This document shows positions 39,794 through 47,840 of a stretch of DNA of 64,000 nt, in pieces (position 1 is the first letter of the stretch; every line of letters begins with the position of its first letter). Both the position numbers and the translations under genes were made by a program. The notes beneath the pieces were generated by a model, which saw only the letters and a list, made by a program, of their open reading frames with translations, made no database searches and was not told the DNA's origin. The DNA is from DATFUL01 sp041499035 (GTDB taxonomy: Bacteria > Patescibacteriota > Microgenomatia > UBA8517), in assembly GCA_041499035.1 (NCBI GenBank), contig JBGQJK010000002.1, positions 17,526 through 81,525 on the forward strand. Reading direction: 5' to 3'.

Positions 39794-40393
39794 ATGATGT
39801 GGCAAAAGGCAGAGAAGTTTCTTCTTAAAGATAAATACATGGCACCACTTATTAAGAAGTGGGGACATTGCACTATTGCACCAAAACTTCATATTGATTA
39901 CTTTCAAGGCTTAGTAGGGGACATTATCGGTCAGCAGCTTTCAGGACGCGTGGCAGACGTAATTGAAGGCCGCCTCAAGGCTAAAATTAAAGGCATTATG
40001 ACTCCGGAAAAAATTCTCAAGTTGGATGAAAACGAATTAAGGGGCTGTGGCATGGCTTGGAGCAAAGTCCGCGCCATTAAAGACTTGGCGCTAAAGACCA
40101 AAAATGGCGAGTTGAAGGTTAAGAGCCTGGATAAACTCGGCAATGAAGAAGTCAGAAAAGAGCTGGTTGCAGTTAAGGGAATTGGTCCTTGGACTGCGGA
40201 TATGTTTTTGATGTTCAAACTTGGCAGGCCCGATATTTTTCCTGTCGAGGATCTGGGTATCAAAAATGGCTTTGAAAAAGTCACCGGTAAGAAGTTTGAC
40301 AAGCTTAAATCCGCCAAATTTGCAGAGAAGAATTGGAAACCGTTTAGAACAGTAGCAAGCTGGTATCTTTGGAGATCTCTCGAAAACGACTGA
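39794..40393 (+). CDS. DNA-3-methyladenine glycosylase, AlkA/HhH-GPD type
   Basis: This 199-aa protein has the helix-hairpin-helix and GPD loop: A-V-K-G-I-G-P-W-T-A-D-M-F-L-M-F (about 135-150), then D-I-F-P-V-E-D-L-G-I with the Asp (about 155-160) that acts as the catalytic residue in AlkA. It should remove alkylated bases from DNA. It lacks the N-terminal beta domain of E. coli AlkA (282 aa), as do many short bacterial homologues. It is monocistronic by its own TATAAT and converges with the M23 peptidase gene. Confidence 0.85.
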   Translation: MMWQKAEKFLLKDKYMAPLIKKWGHCTIAPKLHIDYFQGLVGDIIGQQLSGRVADVIEGRLKAKIKGIMTPEKILKLDENELRGCGMAWSKVRAIKDLALKTKNGELKVKSLDKLGNEEVRKELVAVKGIGPWTADMFLMFKLGRPDIFPVEDLGIKNGFEKVTGKKFDKLKSAKFAEKNWKPFRTVASWYLWRSLEND

Positions 40394-41083
40394 TTACCTT
40401 GGCAGAACCGAAAGGGGGTTTACGGGGAGGCCGTTTTGGTGAATTTCCAGATGCAAATGGGGGCCGGTTGAGCGTCCTGTTACCCCAACTTGTCCAATCT
40501 CTGTATTAGTAGTAACTTCATCGCCTGTTTTTACCTCAATTTTGCTCAAATGAGCATAGCGCGAACTTAACCCCTGGCCATGGTCGATCAAAATAGTATT
40601 TCCATAGCCGTCGGTTGTGTATCCTGCCTCGATAACCTCGCCAGCTTTGACCGGCTCAACTGGGTCCCCGATTTCGGCTCCCAAGTCAACTGCCGGGTGA
40701 AAGAAACTGAACCCCTGGTTGATTTTGACGGTACCAAGGGGATATTGAATAGATTTGACGGTATTTAGTGTATTCTGGGTTTGAATGACGGTTTCATCAG
40801 GCTGGGTATCAGCAGAGGCTGCCTGCGCGTTGCTTTGGCCGGTAGGCAAGAGCGTGCCTGCAATAACCAATGCGCTCAAGTTGGCCGCAAAGAACTTTCT
40901 GGTGCTTTTATGCTCACTTAGGTGCCTGACAATCTTACCCAACAGGCTCCCGCTTCTGTATTTCTTGTTAACCACAGAAAGAGTAGGCACAAAAGGGTCG
41001 TGCACAAGGGGCTTTCGCCTTTTAACGAGCCTCATATGAAGCTGAAGGCGGTACTTAGGCAGTTCAAGGCTAAATTTGTGCAT
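40394..41083 (-). CDS. M23 family metallopeptidase (LytM-like)
   Basis: The frame is open to 41125, but the extension crosses a minus-strand terminator (41099-41122), so the ATG at 41083 (MHKFSLEL) is preferred (229 aa). A basic N-terminus (1-65) is followed by a hydrophobic segment (about 58-82, signal-like, ending S-N-A-Q-A), then the M23 domain with F-F-H-P-A-V-D (the H-x(3)-D zinc ligands), G-Y-G-N-T-I-L-I-D-H-G and G-P-H-L-H-L-E-I. It would cut peptidoglycan cross-links outside the membrane. It is transcribed away from the next operon. Confidence 0.85.
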   Translation of the reverse strand: MHKFSLELPKYRLQLHMRLVKRRKPLVHDPFVPTLSVVNKKYRSGSLLGKIVRHLSEHKSTRKFFAANLSALVIAGTLLPTGQSNAQAASADTQPDETVIQTQNTLNTVKSIQYPLGTVKINQGFSFFHPAVDLGAEIGDPVEPVKAGEVIEAGYTTDGYGNTILIDHGQGLSSRYAHLSKIEVKTGDEVTTNTEIGQVGVTGRSTGPHLHLEIHQNGLPVNPLSVLPR

Positions 41084-41098
41084 AGTCGGGCAGTGACC

Positions 41099-41122
41099 AA
41101 AAAACCCGCTAGTATAGCGGGT
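41099..41122 (-). terminator. Rho-independent terminator
   Basis: On the minus strand ACCCGCT (41122-41116), loop ATACT, AGCGGGT (41110-41104), followed by six T's (41104-41099). It follows the stop of the 41177 gene at 41177 and would end transcription of that two-gene operon before the M23 gene. Confidence 0.75.
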
Positions 41123-41176
41123 CAAGCCGCTATTCTAGCTTAGTCTGAGCTTGAAAGTCAAGTTTCCTGAGGCTAC

Positions 41177-41566
41177 CTAAAACTGGATGTCGAAATTTAA
41201 AACTGGCGGAGTAAGACGGCTTTGATGAACATCCAAATTGTTTATTTGATTTTTTAGATCTTCCAGTTTGGTTTGCGATTTTATTAGAACGTCAGAAGAC
41301 CCGGAGGCTTTCGGGGTACTTAAGATAAAGGGACTTGGGGACGGAGTGACACGAGTAGTTTGAGTCGAGCGTATTTTTGCGGAAACAGCAGCAAGCAGAA
41401 TAAGAAGAAATAGGAAACCCAGTCCTATACTTACCGGCCAAAAGATTTTTTTGTTCGAGTAAAACTTATCCCACAAACTTTTCAATATTGGCTTGAGGTT
41501 GGTCAGCAAGGATTTCCAGTTCAAGCCGGAGGCCGGCATTTCCGGATTTATCTTCTGTTCTGTCAT
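41177..41566 (-). CDS. Single-pass membrane protein of unknown function
   Basis: This 129-aa protein has a hydrophilic N-terminus (1-40), one membrane helix (about 43-64) and a short Pro/Ser-rich then coiled-coil-like tail (about 65-129, with V-L-I-K-S-Q-T-K-L-E-D-L-K-N-Q-I). No family is recognised. Its ATG overlaps the preceding gene's stop (ATGA, 41563-41566), so it is translationally coupled to the secreted protein upstream. A terminator follows. Confidence 0.6.
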   Translation of the reverse strand: MTEQKINPEMPASGLNWKSLLTNLKPILKSLWDKFYSNKKIFWPVSIGLGFLFLLILLAAVSAKIRSTQTTRVTPSPSPFILSTPKASGSSDVLIKSQTKLEDLKNQINNLDVHQSRLTPPVLNFDIQF

Positions 41567-42375
41567 TGTGTTTGGTTTTGTATCGTCGTTAGCATTTCTG
41601 TTAAGTAGTTATTTAGTTGTGTCAGAGGACTAATGGAGTTGGCAAGGGCCTGGATGGCATTATTGTAGCCTTGGCTGAGTCCGTAATCCTGAGTATAAAG
41701 TAGTTGTATCTTAGCTGCTGCAGCAGTTTCATTAGTCTGGAGCATGGTGAGAACCGCATCTGTGTCATTAAGCCACCTGTTAAAAGGGTCAATTCTAAGT
41801 TTTCCCGCCTCTACTTGGTCGTTAATGTAATTAGTAAGATCGGAGTAGATTTGCTGGTGGGCAATCCGAAGACCAATTTCCTGGCTCAGTCCGATATCAA
41901 ACAGCGACTCGTCTATAACCAGTAAAGTCGAAGCCGTATACCTGGCTTTGCTCCCATCGGACTTAACAAAAAGTGTATCCAGGGGATCGCCATCCTGATA
42001 ATTCTGCATATGGTCTTTGTACCACGCCACTTCCGGATCAATTTTGCCGAAAATAGGGCCTTTTTGATTATCATCAAAGCCCGTCGTTTCGACAAATTGC
42101 ATTCTTATCGCCGTTAAATAGACAATCATTAACTGATCTCTATTTTTAAGCATATTTAGAGTCGCTTTCCTTGCGTCCTCTCTGAGTTGCAGGGTGGGGT
42201 TGCCTTTGTAGAAAGTTTTGGCGTCCTGATAATCTGAATTAGCCTTCTGATATATGCTTAATTGATACTGGTAATCGGAGTATGCTTTTTGGGCGTTAAA
42301 AGTTTGGGCAAAAACCCTGGCCGGTGCCAAGGCAAATACAGAGAGGGAGATTAGTATAAGGGCAGTTTTTTTCAT
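41563..42375 (-). CDS. Secreted protein of unknown function (signal peptide plus helical domain)
   Basis: The ATG at 42375 (MKKTALILIS) is chosen because it starts a classical signal peptide (1-23, ...ARVFAQ) and because the upstream extension would run through the tRNA-Cys gene (270 aa). The mature protein is predicted mainly alpha-helical and rich in Gln, Tyr and Asn, with regularly spaced Y-x-x-Y and L-x-x-L patterns suggesting coiled coils. No family is recognised. It begins 7 bases downstream of tRNA-Cys on the same strand and is coupled to the next gene. Confidence 0.65.
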   Translation of the reverse strand: MKKTALILISLSVFALAPARVFAQTFNAQKAYSDYQYQLSIYQKANSDYQDAKTFYKGNPTLQLREDARKATLNMLKNRDQLMIVYLTAIRMQFVETTGFDDNQKGPIFGKIDPEVAWYKDHMQNYQDGDPLDTLFVKSDGSKARYTASTLLVIDESLFDIGLSQEIGLRIAHQQIYSDLTNYINDQVEAGKLRIDPFNRWLNDTDAVLTMLQTNETAAAAKIQLLYTQDYGLSQGYNNAIQALANSISPLTQLNNYLTEMLTTIQNQTQ

Positions 42376-42382
42376 TTTTGGG

Positions 42383-42455
42383 AGGCCACGACCAGAATCG
42401 AACTGGTGCGATAGCTGTTTTGCAGACAGCCGTGTTTCCACTTCACCACGTGGCC
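42383..42455 (-). tRNA. trnC: tRNA-Cys (anticodon GCA)
   Basis: A 73-nt cloverleaf: acceptor GGCCACG (42455-42449) with CGTGGCC (42390-42384), anticodon stem GCTGT/ACAGC around the loop CTGCAAA (anticodon GCA), T-arm ACCAG-TTCGATT-CTGGT, and discriminator U at 42383, as in Cys tRNAs. CCA is not encoded. It is directly upstream of the secreted-protein gene at 42375. Confidence 0.93.
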
Positions 42456-42539
42456 CTGTAGCAGTATTCTATCATTTGGGCCACCAAATGGCCAAGCTAT
42501 TTGGTCTCTATAAAATATGATACACTCGAGGCTACTTAA

Positions 42540-43424
42540 ATGAAAACCCTAAAAGTTATCTTCGTGGTACTGGTTACTCTCGCCGTAGTTTTGGCTACAG
42601 GATTTTTCCTGATAGGCTATTTTAAGCCAAAACCTGGCGGGCTTATGGTCGACACAACCCCGAGCTCGAGCGTTTATATTAACGGCAATTTTGCCGGCAA
42701 AACACCTTACAAGGGCACTTACGCTGCGGGACAAGTGAGTGTTAAGCTTGTACCTGATCTTTCCGGTCAAAACCTTGTTCCCTACGAAACAAAAGTGAGT
42801 CTGGATGCAGGCATTCAGACAGTAATACAGCGTGAATTTGGAGCAACCGAAGACCTGTCTTCCGAGGACGTTATATCTTTTGACAAAACCGGCGGGAGTT
42901 TTGCAAGTCTTGTGGTTATTTCTACACCGGACAACTCACAGGTATTAATTGACGGATTGGCCCAGGGTTTTTCGCCATATAACACCGACTCCACAGCCGC
43001 CGGGTCACACCAAATTATGGTTAGAGCACAGGGTTTTGCCGACAAAACCATGAATGTAAAAACTCAGATCGGCTATCGTTTGACTGTTTTTGCAAAGCTA
43101 GCAAAGTCCCAGGACGCGCTTCCGTCCCCGAGCCCTTCGCCAACCCCTGCTTCCTCCGTAAAAACCTATGTTTTGATAGGCAACACCCCCACGGGATTTT
43201 TGAGGATGAGAACTGAGCCTGCCACAAAAGGAGAAGAGATAGCGGAACTAAAACCCGGGCAGAAATATTTGTATTTGGATACGGATGCAGCTAGCGGTTG
43301 GTACAAAATTCAATATCAAGATCCAGCCCCCGGATTGCCCAATGGAATTACGGGTTGGATTTCCAACCAATATGCCTCCCTGGCTACTCAAAGCGCCACT
43401 CTAGCCACCCCAACACCCAAATAA
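42540..43424 (+). CDS. PEGA-domain and SH3-domain envelope protein
   Basis: This 294-aa protein has an N-terminal membrane helix (5-28), then two PEGA-like units (about 35-85 and 120-170) with the characteristic D-T-x-P-x-x-S-x-V-Y-I-N-G-x-x-x-G-x-T-P-Y and V-I-S-T-P-D-N-S-Q-V-L-I-D-G patterns, a Pro/Ser linker, and a C-terminal bacterial SH3-like domain (about 210-285, with L-R-M-R-T-E-P and G-W-Y-K-I-Q-Y). Such proteins sit outside the membrane and bind cell-wall or surface components. No operon partner is evident. Confidence 0.72.
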   Translation: MKTLKVIFVVLVTLAVVLATGFFLIGYFKPKPGGLMVDTTPSSSVYINGNFAGKTPYKGTYAAGQVSVKLVPDLSGQNLVPYETKVSLDAGIQTVIQREFGATEDLSSEDVISFDKTGGSFASLVVISTPDNSQVLIDGLAQGFSPYNTDSTAAGSHQIMVRAQGFADKTMNVKTQIGYRLTVFAKLAKSQDALPSPSPSPTPASSVKTYVLIGNTPTGFLRMRTEPATKGEEIAELKPGQKYLYLDTDAASGWYKIQYQDPAPGLPNGITGWISNQYASLATQSATLATPTPK

Positions 43425-43426
43425 GT

Positions 43427-43455
43427 TTGACATTTATTATCTTATAGTACATAAT
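43427..43455 (+). promoter_or_regulatory. Promoter of the 105-aa Cys-motif gene
   Basis: TTGACA (43427-43432), a 17-base spacer and CATAAT (43450-43455). It ends 9 bases before the ATG at 43465. This is a strong promoter for a small hypothetical gene. Confidence 0.6.
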
Positions 43456-43464
43456 CATCGCATT

Positions 43465-43782
43465 ATGGTGGATAAACTTTGTGGAAACTGTAAATTATGC
43501 GATTTTTCAAGCGATGCAGCTAAAGCCAAGGCTCTAGACGTCGGGGGAAACATGTTAGTAAGAGCTGCAACTCAGCTTTCGAATAACTCCGAGATTTTGA
43601 AAACAGACGATATGGGCAAAAGGTTAGAAAGACTTCAGGAGTCTTTGGACGACGCAACTGATACACTTTTGGATGCCTTGTATCCGAGGGGTATAAAACA
43701 ATGTAGTGGAATGGAAGGAGTGGTAACAAGTTCGAATGAAAGCTGTACAAATCCGATGTATTATACTCCACTCACTAAATAG
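43465..43782 (+). CDS. Small hypothetical protein with N-terminal C-x-x-C-x-x-C motif
   Basis: A 105-aa protein starting MVDKLCGNCKLCDFSS, a Cys-x-x-Cys-x-x-Cys cluster that could bind a metal, followed by a helical region (L-E-R-L-Q-E-S-L-D-D-A-T-D-T-L-L) and a C-terminal stretch with two more cysteines (K-Q-C-S and E-S-C). No family is recognised. It has a good promoter. It overlaps the convergent prenyltransferase by 8 bases. Confidence 0.5.
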   Translation: MVDKLCGNCKLCDFSSDAAKAKALDVGGNMLVRAATQLSNNSEILKTDDMGKRLERLQESLDDATDTLLDALYPRGIKQCSGMEGVVTSSNESCTNPMYYTPLTK

Positions 43783-44743
43783 ACCCGGTTACCGATATTC
43801 CCGAATAAAGTACCCAGTAAACAAGGAGTACCCAAAGGGCGACGGCAATAATTAGAGCCTTGTCGGTTAAAAGCAACTTCTCGGGGGTTTCGGATCTGTT
43901 TGCAAAAATTAATGACTCATAGCGCATTATTCCAAAGATTGTAACAGGGATAGTGAACATCAATAGTTTATTGATCGTGGTGGTTCGACTCAGTTCAGCC
44001 AGAACCAGCCAAAAGGGAATAGTTGCTTTTGGACTTTCAAAAAAAGTAAAAAGCGCCCAGCTCATCCAAGACGCGTTTGCAAACATGGTCACATATGAGT
44101 TAAGAAGCTCCTTCTTATAATCTCCCAAACTCTTTCTCGTTACCGGATTGTCTTCACCAACCAGATTGAGTTCAGCCCGGCGTTTTCCGGAAGCCAAAAA
44201 GAGAGCTACAGAAATCACACAGAGCAGGAACCATACGGAAAGGTGGGCGTTTACGACAAACGCTCCCGCATAAACTCTCATTACAAATCCGGTGGCGATA
44301 ATGACGATATCAACGATGGCGATATTTTTAAGGCCCAAACTGTAAAAGACTTGAAGAATAATATAGCCTACGACGAGTAAAAAGAGGAGCGAGTTTAAAC
44401 CTGCGCTTATTAAAAGTGCCGCGCCGGCTAAAACTACAGCTTCAACTATTGCTACAGGAACAGGGAGGGCGCCGGAAGCGATTGGCCTGAACCTTTTCCC
44501 GGGGTGCAATCTGTCGCGTTTCATATCGAGTAAATCATTAATTACATATGTCGCGGATGTGGCAAAACAGAATGCAACAAAAGCCTGAACAACAAGTGCA
44601 AGGAGGCCCTTGTCAAACATAATGCCCGAAAGGAATACCGCGGCAAAAAGCGAGACGTTTTTAACCCAGTGAATGGGCCGCGCAACTTTAATTGCTGCAA
44701 GTATCAAATTATCTTTTTGTTTTTGGATCGGTAAGTTAGCCAT
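43775..44743 (-). CDS. UbiA-type prenyltransferase (decaprenyl-phosphate phosphoribosyltransferase-like)
   Basis: The frame runs to 44923 but the start at 44743 (MANLPIQKQK) is chosen; the upstream part lies inside the WecA-like gene (322 aa). About 8 membrane helices. The first Asp-rich motif is N-D-L-L-D-M-K-R-D-R-L-H-P-G-K-R-F-R-P-I-A-S-G, which matches UbiA family members that transfer phosphoribose to polyprenyl phosphate for arabinan synthesis (R-x-R-P-I-A-x-G). It overlaps the upstream gene by 40 bases. It likely makes a lipid-linked sugar donor for the surface polysaccharide. Confidence 0.78.
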   Translation of the reverse strand: MANLPIQKQKDNLILAAIKVARPIHWVKNVSLFAAVFLSGIMFDKGLLALVVQAFVAFCFATSATYVINDLLDMKRDRLHPGKRFRPIASGALPVPVAIVEAVVLAGAALLISAGLNSLLFLLVVGYIILQVFYSLGLKNIAIVDIVIIATGFVMRVYAGAFVVNAHLSVWFLLCVISVALFLASGKRRAELNLVGEDNPVTRKSLGDYKKELLNSYVTMFANASWMSWALFTFFESPKATIPFWLVLAELSRTTTINKLLMFTIPVTIFGIMRYESLIFANRSETPEKLLLTDKALIIAVALWVLLVYWVLYSGISVTGSI

Positions 44744-45774
44744 ATAATTAGCCCTCCGAGAAACGCAGCTACTCCCACCATTGTATAAACCTTTGCTCCG
44801 GTATTCAAATTTACTGCTATGACGCCAAGAACCGCCGTTACCGTCCAGTAGAAAAGTGCCACCTGGCCTTTTGTTAGTCCGGCATCGAGTAGTCTGTGGT
44901 GTAAGTGACCCCGGTCGCCCCAAACTGGGGATTTACCATTTAGAACCCTGTTGATAATAACATAGCCGGTATCAATAAGCGGGATACCAAGTACTACCAA
45001 GAGGACCCCAACTTTAGCCGTCGCCAAAATCGAAAGTACTCCGAGGAGGTAGCCGGCTAGGGTACTGCCCCCGTAACCCGGCATTATTTTCTGGGGAAAG
45101 ACATGCCATGGTAAAAATCCGAAATATGCCCCCGCAGTAATTGCTGCCAGGATTATAACCGGCCACTGGGCTATGTCTGCGGAGTAGCGGAGGGAAAGAA
45201 ACCCAATAGTAAGCGCCGCGACAACCGTTACCCCGCTAAGTTGTCCGTCGACTCCTTTTGCACCCATATTAATCATATTCATTAAAAAAGTTATCCAAAA
45301 TAGAGCAAAGAGGTCGGCAATTAGCCAAATACTATGTATACCAAATAGACTGAAAGTAATCTGCGGCTGGCTTAGATTAATGGTTCCGCCTAAAGGGTTG
45401 GTAATAAATGCAATTCCGATTCCGGCAGCGATGGGTGCTCCCGCCGCAATGAAACCAAGGCCCAGTCTGACATAAGGGTTTAGGTTATATTTGTCATCCA
45501 GTATTCCCATTACAACCAAGACCCCCGCTCCAACCAAAACGCCAATCATATGTTTATCGATTGGCAGAAAAAACAAAGTTGTGATGAGTAAGGCAAGAAA
45601 TATTGGGATTCCGCCGCCTCTAGGGGTGGGGATAGTATGAATAACCTTTGGATGGCTGCTTTTTTTAGGATCATCAATGATGCCCAGTTTACCTGCGAAT
45701 TTGATTACAACAGGAGTAATAAGAAAGGAGATTAAGGCAGATACCAGCCACGGAAATAAAAATATATCCTTCAT
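44704..45774 (-). CDS. WecA/TagO/MraY-like polyprenyl-phosphate sugar-phosphate transferase with altered motif
   Basis: In this 356-aa protein with about 11 helices, D-D-P-K-K-S-S-H-P (34-42), I-P-T-P-R-G-G-G (48-55), D-D-K-Y-N-L (93-98) and D-R-G-H-L-H-H-R-L-L-D (about 295) match WecA/TagO-type GlcNAc- or similar-1-phosphate transferases that start lipid-linked glycans. The usual N-x-x-N-x-x-D-G-x-D-G-L segment is N-M-I-N-M-G-A-K-G-V-D-G-Q-L-S-G (166-181), lacking the first Asp. It starts the sugar chain that the neighbouring glycosyltransferases would extend. Confidence 0.8.
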   Translation of the reverse strand: MKDIFLFPWLVSALISFLITPVVIKFAGKLGIIDDPKKSSHPKVIHTIPTPRGGGIPIFLALLITTLFFLPIDKHMIGVLVGAGVLVVMGILDDKYNLNPYVRLGLGFIAAGAPIAAGIGIAFITNPLGGTINLSQPQITFSLFGIHSIWLIADLFALFWITFLMNMINMGAKGVDGQLSGVTVVAALTIGFLSLRYSADIAQWPVIILAAITAGAYFGFLPWHVFPQKIMPGYGGSTLAGYLLGVLSILATAKVGVLLVVLGIPLIDTGYVIINRVLNGKSPVWGDRGHLHHRLLDAGLTKGQVALFYWTVTAVLGVIAVNLNTGAKVYTMVGVAAFLGGLIIWLTYRSKNKKII

Positions 45775-45775
45775 T

Positions 45776-46108
45776 TTAAAAAAATCCGACCAGTAAGATT
45801 ATTTTAGTCACTGCAATTGCTAACAGCAAAGAAACAAAGGCGCTTGAAATCATCAAAGTTTTTTTCAAGAATAAATCTTTGGTAAGCATGCTCACCAGGA
45901 TGTTTATGGCGGTTATAATAAAACCCACTCCCGGGGCCAAAACAAGCCAGATTGCAGGTTTCAGCTGCTCCGCCCCCGACGGAAGCCCGTAGAAAAGAGG
46001 TGTTATTGGCGGAAGAATCTTTTTTAAAGCCAGAATGGCGATAATGGAGATGGCATTTAGAACTATTGAGAAATAGACACAACCTTTAAACGGTAAATTT
46101 TTCCACAT
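45776..46108 (-). CDS. Small membrane protein of unknown function
   Basis: A 110-aa protein with three predicted helices (about 9-32, 47-70 and 85-107) and no recognised family. It is one base upstream of the WecA-like gene, so it is cotranscribed with it, and it may assist or regulate that transferase (inference). A minus-strand TAAAAT ends 8 bases before the ATG at 46108. Confidence 0.55.
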   Translation of the reverse strand: MWKNLPFKGCVYFSIVLNAISIIAILALKKILPPITPLFYGLPSGAEQLKPAIWLVLAPGVGFIITAINILVSMLTKDLFLKKTLMISSAFVSLLLAIAVTKIILLVGFF

Positions 46109-46178
46109 CTAGCCTGATTTTACCATAAACTCAAGGATACCTCGCTATGTCCCAAGAGGATGAATTGAATTTATGGCC

Positions 46179-46202
46179 AAGGCTTCACCTTGTTGAAGCC
46201 TT
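46179..46202. other. Perfect 9-bp hairpin downstream of the GT39-like gene
   Basis: AAGGCTTCA (46179-46187), a 6-base loop and TGAAGCCTT (46194-46202), starting 4 bases after the stop of the gene at 46206. There is no T-run on either side, so it is not an ordinary terminator, but it may mark the transcript end or protect it. Confidence 0.5.
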
Positions 46203-46205
46203 ACA

Positions 46206-47717
46206 CTACTTACCCTTGGGAGCAAAATCAATTCTGGAGTAAATGTTTGCATTTTCAATCTGGTCGATCAACAAGTATTCGGATTTGATGAGCGGTGTTA
46301 GCTCGGGGAAAGGTCGGCCCGAAGTCAGGATAATAAACTTAGGCGGGTTGAGCGTAATCTGATTTGCCGCTTCGCTGAGACTTGAATAGTCGGTAACGTG
46401 GTAGTCGGCCACATATTTTATAGGCGGAAGCCGGCGGGACAGGGCATAGACAGCCGGGCTATCGGAATCCCACATAAAAACTTTTTCACCCGGTTTACTT
46501 GAAGCGACTATGAAATCTGCGATTTTATAATTTCTGTTAACGGTTGGGCCAAAACCCCGAAAATACTCTGTCCGATCTATCTTTCCGGCTGCAAAGTTTA
46601 TAAAACGCACGTAGTAGCTTGCGGTTTGGTAATAATAGAATTTGTAATAAACGGGTACAAAAAAACTTAGAGCTAAGGGGAGTACCACAAAGGACTGCTC
46701 AACGCTTTTTTCGGCAAAAAACATGCCCAAAAGGAATGAAATTGGAGCAAGCACCTGGACAAAATAGTGCGGATAGGGCCGCTCGGATAATGTTACGGCA
46801 AATAACCCCAAAAGTGTCCAAACACAAAAAAGAATAAAGTTCTTTGACAACTTTTTCCGTGATAAATAAAGAATAAGTGTCCCGACAAAAACAATTGCAG
46901 CCCGGATTAGGAGAGGGCCGTTTCTGATATAAAAAGGTTTTTGGACATCTCCAGGTCTGAAACTACTTAAATAGCCGACGTTTTGTAAGAATGCAGCTTT
47001 AATATATTCAGGGAGAGCTCCTTTCATGTAGTACCATAGAAATGTAAAAAGGATTGGAGTTGTAAATCCTAGCCCCAAAATAAATGTGTTTTTTATTACT
47101 TTAGGCCAGCTTTTGAAATCATTTGTGATGAACCAAAAGAGAACAATGACGGGCATATCGAAAGCGGCAGGAATTTTAAAAAGAGTTCCGATTCCAAAAA
47201 GAAATCCGGCAAAAAAAATCATTTTTGAGGTCAATTTTTCCGAGAGAAGTACATAAAGAGCAATTAGTGTAAAGCCGATCATAAAAAGCTCGGCGTTAAC
47301 AATATTACCTTCGAAAAGCGGAATCGTAGTTAGAATCGCAAAAATAAAAGTTGACACTTTTACAACCTTTCCGCCCCCTTCCGAAGTCTTTGACGAATGA
47401 GGGTCAAATAACTTTACCGAAAGCTTATAGAAGAAGGCGACTGCCAGTAAACTCCAGAAACAGAGGATAACTTTGAATAAGAAAAGGTTGCCAGCCGCCG
47501 CTGCTGTTAAATAAAGAAGCGGGGGTTTATTATCATGGATATCCTTGTACAAACTTAGGCCTTGTCTTACCCCTTGCCCCAGGGTGATGTAAATCATTTC
47601 GTCACCGTAATAGTATGGTTCAAAGAATGATGGGATCCTGAGGATCAAAACCAGAGCCAAGATGCCCACAACCCAAGTAGGAAGGTGAATTTTCTTGATC
47701 CAGTCTGTCTTTGGCAT
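46206..47717 (-). CDS. GT39/PMT-like membrane glycosyltransferase
   Basis: A 503-aa protein with about 10-12 helices. An early extracellular loop has P-S-F-F-E-P-Y-Y-Y-G-D-E-M-I-Y (about 30-45), with an acidic Asp/Glu pair typical of GT-C enzymes (PMT/ArnT family), and N-K-P-P-L-L-Y-L follows in the next loop. Such enzymes use polyprenyl-phosphate sugars to modify proteins or glycolipids outside the membrane. No Pro-rich acceptor partner is apparent. A perfect hairpin lies just beyond its stop. Confidence 0.65.
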   Translation of the reverse strand: MPKTDWIKKIHLPTWVVGILALVLILRIPSFFEPYYYGDEMIYITLGQGVRQGLSLYKDIHDNKPPLLYLTAAAAGNLFLFKVILCFWSLLAVAFFYKLSVKLFDPHSSKTSEGGGKVVKVSTFIFAILTTIPLFEGNIVNAELFMIGFTLIALYVLLSEKLTSKMIFFAGFLFGIGTLFKIPAAFDMPVIVLFWFITNDFKSWPKVIKNTFILGLGFTTPILFTFLWYYMKGALPEYIKAAFLQNVGYLSSFRPGDVQKPFYIRNGPLLIRAAIVFVGTLILYLSRKKLSKNFILFCVWTLLGLFAVTLSERPYPHYFVQVLAPISFLLGMFFAEKSVEQSFVVLPLALSFFVPVYYKFYYYQTASYYVRFINFAAGKIDRTEYFRGFGPTVNRNYKIADFIVASSKPGEKVFMWDSDSPAVYALSRRLPPIKYVADYHVTDYSSLSEAANQITLNPPKFIILTSGRPFPELTPLIKSEYLLIDQIENANIYSRIDFAPKGK

Positions 47718-47840
47718 TTACACCTACACCACTCACATACAGATGTGTGTTGGTTGTAGTTATTTCATTATAGAGATACTCAAGAGAGAAGATCAACTAT
47801 ACGTTTGGCGAGGCGGGATGGCATGTGCAATAATCAAAGT

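Noticed and set aside
46179..46202. Rho-independent terminator after the GT39-like gene
   Set aside because: The stem is perfect, but no T-run follows on the minus strand, so it is kept only as a hairpin of unknown role.
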